NCBI RefSeq assembly: GCF_001580995.1
Contig: NZ_LHZU01000147.1
Location: forward strand, 1-64,000
Source: Acetobacter senegalensis
Lineage (GTDB): Bacteria; Pseudomonadota; Alphaproteobacteria; Acetobacterales; Acetobacteraceae
DNA: 64,000 bases
Direction: 5' to 3'
Shown: one piece after another, positions 62,066 through 64,000 of the stretch
How positions within the stretch are numbered: position 1 is the stretch's first letter
Layout of the letters: the number at the start of each line of letters is the position of its first letter
Notes under the pieces: generated by a model
Seen by the model: only the letters and a program-made list of their open reading frames with translations
Databases searched by the model: none
What the model was told of the DNA's origin: nothing
Translations under genes and position numbers: made by a program

Positions 62066-64000
62066 TCAGCTAGCTTTTCTGGCTTCTGATTTTATCGCGT
62101 CTTCCAGAAGGGAGGTGATTTGCTCCTGGTTATAGGTCATTCTGATCAGATGGCGTCCTTCAATAGATGCTCTGCACCAGTGGGGCTGAGAGTTATGGAG
62201 TTGTAAGATCTGTTCAGCCAATTCCTGCGCTGTCTCTCCTTGATTTTCATGGAGACCCGCTGTTAGCGGCAAACCTTCTGCTGCAATTGGTGTCATGACA
62301 CAGGGCACACCGTAGGACAAACTTTCCAGAACCTTGCCCTTGATCCCGGCACCAAAACGCAGGGGGGCAATGCTGAGGCGCAGAGTGGAGAAAAGCGCGT
62401 CCAGATCGGAAACCTCTCCGAGAATATCTACGCCTTCTTTTTGCAATGAACGTACGCGGGCGGGCATATTGGTGCCAGCAATCAGGCATTTGATTGAAGG
62501 GTCTTTAAGCCACACAAGAGGCATAATCTCTTCAACCAGCCAGCGGGCGGCATCCACGTTGGGGGCGTGGGCGTAATTCCCCAGGAACAGCACGTTCTTG
62601 CGTTGCTCAAAACTGTTCTCATGAACCTTCAAGGGAACAGACCATGGAATGACTGCCGTATTCAGCAGTGGAAGAGCGTCCTCAAGCAGAGCTGCTTCAG
62701 CCGGAGAATGGGTCAGAACAATATCTGCCTGACAGGCTGCCTGATATTCCCGCAATTTTAAGCGTCGGGAGTCTGCAATCAGTTCAGGGCGTGCTTCTAT
62801 CTGTGCCTGGCGGAGTGTGCGCAGGAAATGGAGATCAGCCACGCTATATATAATCCGAGCTCTGGGCTGATGGCGTCGGGTAAGCCCCATATAGCGGGAG
62901 GCAATCTCCTCACGGTGCAGATAAACGATGTCAAAACTGTTGTTCTGACGAGACAGCACGTCCTCTACGGAGCGATAGAAGGGGGCCGTCAGCACGGTAA
63001 CATCCGGTGTGTTGTCGAGATGATCTGGACCTTCCATCTGGTCTGCCGCCACAAAACTTACGTCATACCCAAGGTCTTGCAGAGCAGTGATGTGGGAGAG
63101 GATAGCGTGTGAACCCGCGTCTCTGCCCTTGTTTGGCCGTTGTGTATCAATGACGAGCGCTCGGCACATCTTGGCCGGGCGGGCTTCTTTCAATCCCCGT
63201 CGAGCATGGGCTGAATGCAGAGCTGTCTGTTTTTTGCCACTCGTTTCCTGAGCGTGTTCCTGCGTCAACTGTTCTACCTGTGCAAGCAGAAAGGACAGCA
63301 CATCTTTACGGTGTTCCTTGCTGACGGCCTTGACTGCACGGCTGACGGACTGAGCAAATGCAGGATCAAACGCATCCACTGGTTCCAGAACATGTGGATG
63401 ACTGAGGAGCATGCCATCACTTGCTCGCCGAACTTCAATGACATGACGGCTGAATGGGGAAAGACCCACAGGCAGAATGACGTCAAAGCCGCAACGTAGA
63501 GCACGCCCACTCAATTCCACGTCAGGACGAAGGCCATTTGCAACTGTGGTGGCAATCAATTTGCCATTGTCCAGTATCTGAATGGCAACAGGTGTATCCG
63601 GGGTTGTCGGGTTCCAGGCCCATCCTCGAATTTGCTCACGGCCGACAGCGTCAAGGTAGCCTTCAAAAGACTCAAGGTTGATATTGGGCTGTGTGGTGTA
63701 AAGCGGGGCTTGGATCTCTTCGTTCAGGTCAAGCATCCATGGGCTGTTTTTAAGAGGGGCACTATCTTCCATGCGTTGCACTTCAATAACGTGGCGCTCA
63801 AAGGGGGAAAGTCCGCCGGGGATTTCAAAACGGAAACCACAGGAGCTTCCCACGTCTGCGCGGGGCTGATTGGCAATAATCTCACCTATCGTCACGCCAT
63901 TATTCAGAATGGAGAGCCGGACTGGTTCTTCAGATGCACTATCCCGCGCCCATCCCTGAACAATGGTGTGTGACACGGTATCGATATACCCTGAAAGTGT
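62066..64000 (-). CDS. Glycosyltransferase family 4 protein with N-terminal tandem domains (partial)
   Basis: The gene runs off the window edge; 644 codons are visible and the frame is open to base 64000, so its start is not here. Two or more copies of an 85-90-residue domain lead in, each with GY[IL]D.V......GWA, then LDNGK/LNNGV and a LSPF.RHVIEV ending (residues about 1-80 and 105-190 of the visible part). A helical linker follows. A GT4-type glycosyltransferase domain ends the protein: FLGNYAHAPNVDAARWLVEEI, the UDP-sugar site SIAPLRFGAGIKGKVLESLSYG and the terminal VMTPIAAEGL. It would add sugars to a surface polysaccharide or lipid. The repeats may bind carbohydrate; this is inference. 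Confidence 0.9.
   Translation of the reverse strand, partial: TLSGYIDTVSHTIVQGWARDSASEEPVRLSILNNGVTIGEIIANQPRADVGSSCGFRFEIPGGLSPFERHVIEVQRMEDSAPLKNSPWMLDLNEEIQAPLYTTQPNINLESFEGYLDAVGREQIRGWAWNPTTPDTPVAIQILDNGKLIATTVANGLRPDVELSGRALRCGFDVILPVGLSPFSRHVIEVRRASDGMLLSHPHVLEPVDAFDPAFAQSVSRAVKAVSKEHRKDVLSFLLAQVEQLTQEHAQETSGKKQTALHSAHARRGLKEARPAKMCRALVIDTQRPNKGRDAGSHAILSHITALQDLGYDVSFVAADQMEGPDHLDNTPDVTVLTAPFYRSVEDVLSRQNNSFDIVYLHREEIASRYMGLTRRHQPRARIIYSVADLHFLRTLRQAQIEARPELIADSRRLKLREYQAACQADIVLTHSPAEAALLEDALPLLNTAVIPWSVPLKVHENSFEQRKNVLFLGNYAHAPNVDAARWLVEEIMPLVWLKDPSIKCLIAGTNMPARVRSLQKEGVDILGEVSDLDALFSTLRLSIAPLRFGAGIKGKVLESLSYGVPCVMTPIAAEGLPLTAGLHENQGETAQELAEQILQLHNSQPHWCRASIEGRHLIRMTYNQEQITSLLEDAIKSEARKAS

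Overview
The window reads as a chromosomal stretch of an alphaproteobacterium, most likely an acetic acid bacterium (Acetobacteraceae: Acetobacter, Gluconobacter, Komagataeibacter type). This is inference from protein style: four large TonB-dependent receptors, FecI/FecR pairs, an OprB-type sugar porin, AcnB, and IS5/IS630 debris with TNA-type flanks as in IS1031-like elements. No rRNA, tRNA or CRISPR array was seen. Most of the window is accessory nutrient-acquisition DNA organised as compact operons with divergent regulators.

Layout. 0-1.65 kb: a GNAT gene, a broken isochorismatase start, an IS5-type transposase remnant and a small MITE-like inverted-repeat element. 1.67-10.26 kb (minus): a tight six-gene operon of TonB receptor, FhuC, FhuD, fused FhuB, and two LLM flavin monooxygenases of the NtaA/DszA type. 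10.5-12.2 kb (plus): its probable FecI/FecR regulators, behind a Fur-box-like site. 12.5-18.45 kb (minus): an operon of OsmC, an acyl-CoA-dehydrogenase-like flavoenzyme, a rubredoxin-reductase fusion, and an NrtA/SsuA-type ABC importer, facing a TetR gene across a 14-bp inverted repeat. 19.2-25.3 kb: LysR, choline-sulfatase, TonB receptor, MFS. 26.05-28.84 kb: aconitase B. 28.8-34.1 kb: sparse DNA with a membrane protein, a secreted protein, a lipoprotein, LtrA and decayed MFS and LysR genes. 34.9-42.2 kb: TetR/SDR pair, metallophosphoesterase, and a second FecI-FecR-STN receptor cassette. 42.4-46.5 kb (minus): OprB porin, MFS, enoyl-CoA hydratase. 47.2-60.8 kb: a 5-oxoproline (pyroglutamate) region with LysR, an aspartate-type aminotransferase, a minus-strand operon SDR-AccB-AccC-BCCP-like, and a plus-strand series pxpB-pxpC-pxpA, EamA, MFS and a TonB receptor. 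61.0-61.6 kb: IS630 remnant. 62.07 kb to the end: a glycosyltransferase with N-terminal repeats, cut by the window edge.

How they work together. Region 1 pairs outer- and inner-membrane ferric-chelate uptake with two cytoplasmic monooxygenases, suggesting uptake followed by oxidative breakdown of the chelator. Region 2 pairs an organosulfur/nitrate-type importer with a two-part redox enzyme set, and the sulfatase locus beside it points to sulfur scavenging. In the 5-oxoproline region, PxpABC would make glutamate. A shared short motif, CATAAGATTA, lies twice between the two divergent pxp/acc operons and again as a near-perfect inverted repeat before the 58.3-kb TonB receptor, which suggests one regulon. 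All functions are read from sequence motifs and context; nothing was searched against a database.
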